Of a DNA stretch of 12,253 bases, positions 11,943 through 12,253 are shown one piece after another (within the stretch, counting starts at the first letter, position 1; each line of letters opens with the position of its first letter). The DNA lies in contig JAMCSO010000004.1 in NCBI GenBank assembly GCA_023379075.1, forward strand, positions 1-12,253, in the 5' to 3' direction. Origin of the DNA: Candidatus Martarchaeota archaeon. GTDB lineage: Archaea; Micrarchaeota; Micrarchaeia; Micrarchaeales; CABMGC01. The position numbers were made by a program, and so were the translations under genes. Under the pieces are notes generated by a model, which was not told where the DNA came from, made no database searches, and saw only the letters and a list, made by a program, of their open reading frames with translations.

Positions 11943-12253
11943 AAAAGTATTGCCTGTATCGTGTGTCCGCTTTCTACTCTGTTGCTTTTTATCATCTCGA
12001 TTGCCTTGCTTATCTTTACTCTCTCTACCTCTATTATCTCATTCTCCTCAAGCATCTGCCTTCCTTTCTTAAGTTCGGTTGCCGTGAAGAAAAGAACCTT
12101 TTCGGTAGAGAATCCCGGAGAACTATAAGATTCAAACAGTGGTTTGATGCTTCCTGCAGTGAATCCCGTCTCCTCCGCGAGCTCCTTAGCTACCCTAATC
12201 TTAGGATCCTCGCTGCCCTCAACCATTCCTGCAGGCAATTCATTTACCCATTT
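11924..12253 (-). CDS. NUDIX hydrolase, 5' part outside the window
   Basis: Hydrolyses a nucleoside diphosphate linked to another moiety; ADP-ribose or a similar substrate is likely but not shown. The frame is open to the right edge, where K-W-V-N-E precedes LPAGMVEGSEDP, so the N-terminal part of the gene is missing. The Nudix box reads G-x5-E-x7-K-E-L-A-E-E-T-G-F (AGMVEGSED then AKELAEETGF). It is intact except that the usual R of the RE pair is K; the metal-binding glutamates are present. After the box, SYSSPGFSTEKVLFFTATEL and a C-terminal acidic segment follow the ADP-ribose pyrophosphatase pattern. It overlaps the convergent hypothetical gene by 19 nt at the 3' ends. Confidence 0.9.
   Translation of the reverse strand, partial: KWVNELPAGMVEGSEDPKIRVAKELAEETGFTAGSIKPLFESYSSPGFSTEKVLFFTATELKKGRQMLEENEIIEVERVKISKAIEMIKSNRVESGHTIQAILFYCFAR

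Noticed and set aside
1..12253. CRISPR arrays, anti-phage clusters or prophage genes
   Set aside because: No direct-repeat arrays, and no cas, phage structural or integrase genes are visible.

Overview
The window is a compact stretch of archaeal chromosome. The evidence is a set of archaeal or eukaryote-type information-processing genes: archaeal-type prolyl-tRNA synthetase, RNA polymerase subunit Rpo7 followed by Spt4, a PIN-domain nuclease of the type found beside rpo7 in many archaea, an archaeal two-part FKBP, AlaX, an archaeal/eukaryote-like glutamyl-tRNA synthetase and a tRNA-Gln with an A1-U72 pair. TATA boxes lie upstream of several genes, and a C/D box guide RNA is recognisable. Small genes, very tight packing and several TTG/GTG starts suggest a reduced-genome lineage (DPANN/Micrarchaeota-like), but that placement is inference.

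Layout. 1-1458 (+): proS, whose frame is open to the left edge. 1462-3629 (-): a module of a 315-residue repeat protein, a 56-residue conserved-looking protein, a C/D box sRNA and a 10-TM EamA transporter. 3767-3919 (+): a 50-residue membrane protein. 3920-4453: a disordered stretch with doubtful ORFs and what looks like the left end of a tnpB-type insertion element, lying against the 3' side of the tRNA-Gln(TTG) gene (4454-4526, -). 4576-5292 (+): alaX. 5293-6693 (-): operon of PAP2 phosphatase, CoA-binding protein and IscU-like scaffold. 6775-8028 (+): PIN nuclease, rpo7 and spt4. 8033-8716 (-): FKBP-type prolyl isomerase. 8787-11138 (+): a secreted, sequon-rich protein followed by gltX. 11277-11942 (+): an unknown basic protein. 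11924-12253 (-): a NUDIX hydrolase cut by the right edge.

How it fits together. Four components concern tRNA charging and its quality control: ProRS, AlaX, tRNA-Gln and GluRS. In archaea lacking GlnRS, a non-discriminating GluRS charges tRNA-Gln with Glu and GatDE amidates it, so gltX and this tRNA probably act in one pathway. The sRNA candidate would guide 2'-O-methylation of rRNA or tRNA. The most unusual protein is the 315-residue one: it appears to be an internal duplication containing four units that each resemble the N-terminal dimerisation domain of the ribosomal stalk protein P1/aL12. A recurrent Shine-Dalgarno pattern, GTGAT placed 3-4 nt before the start codon, fixes several starts, including the TTG start of rpo7.
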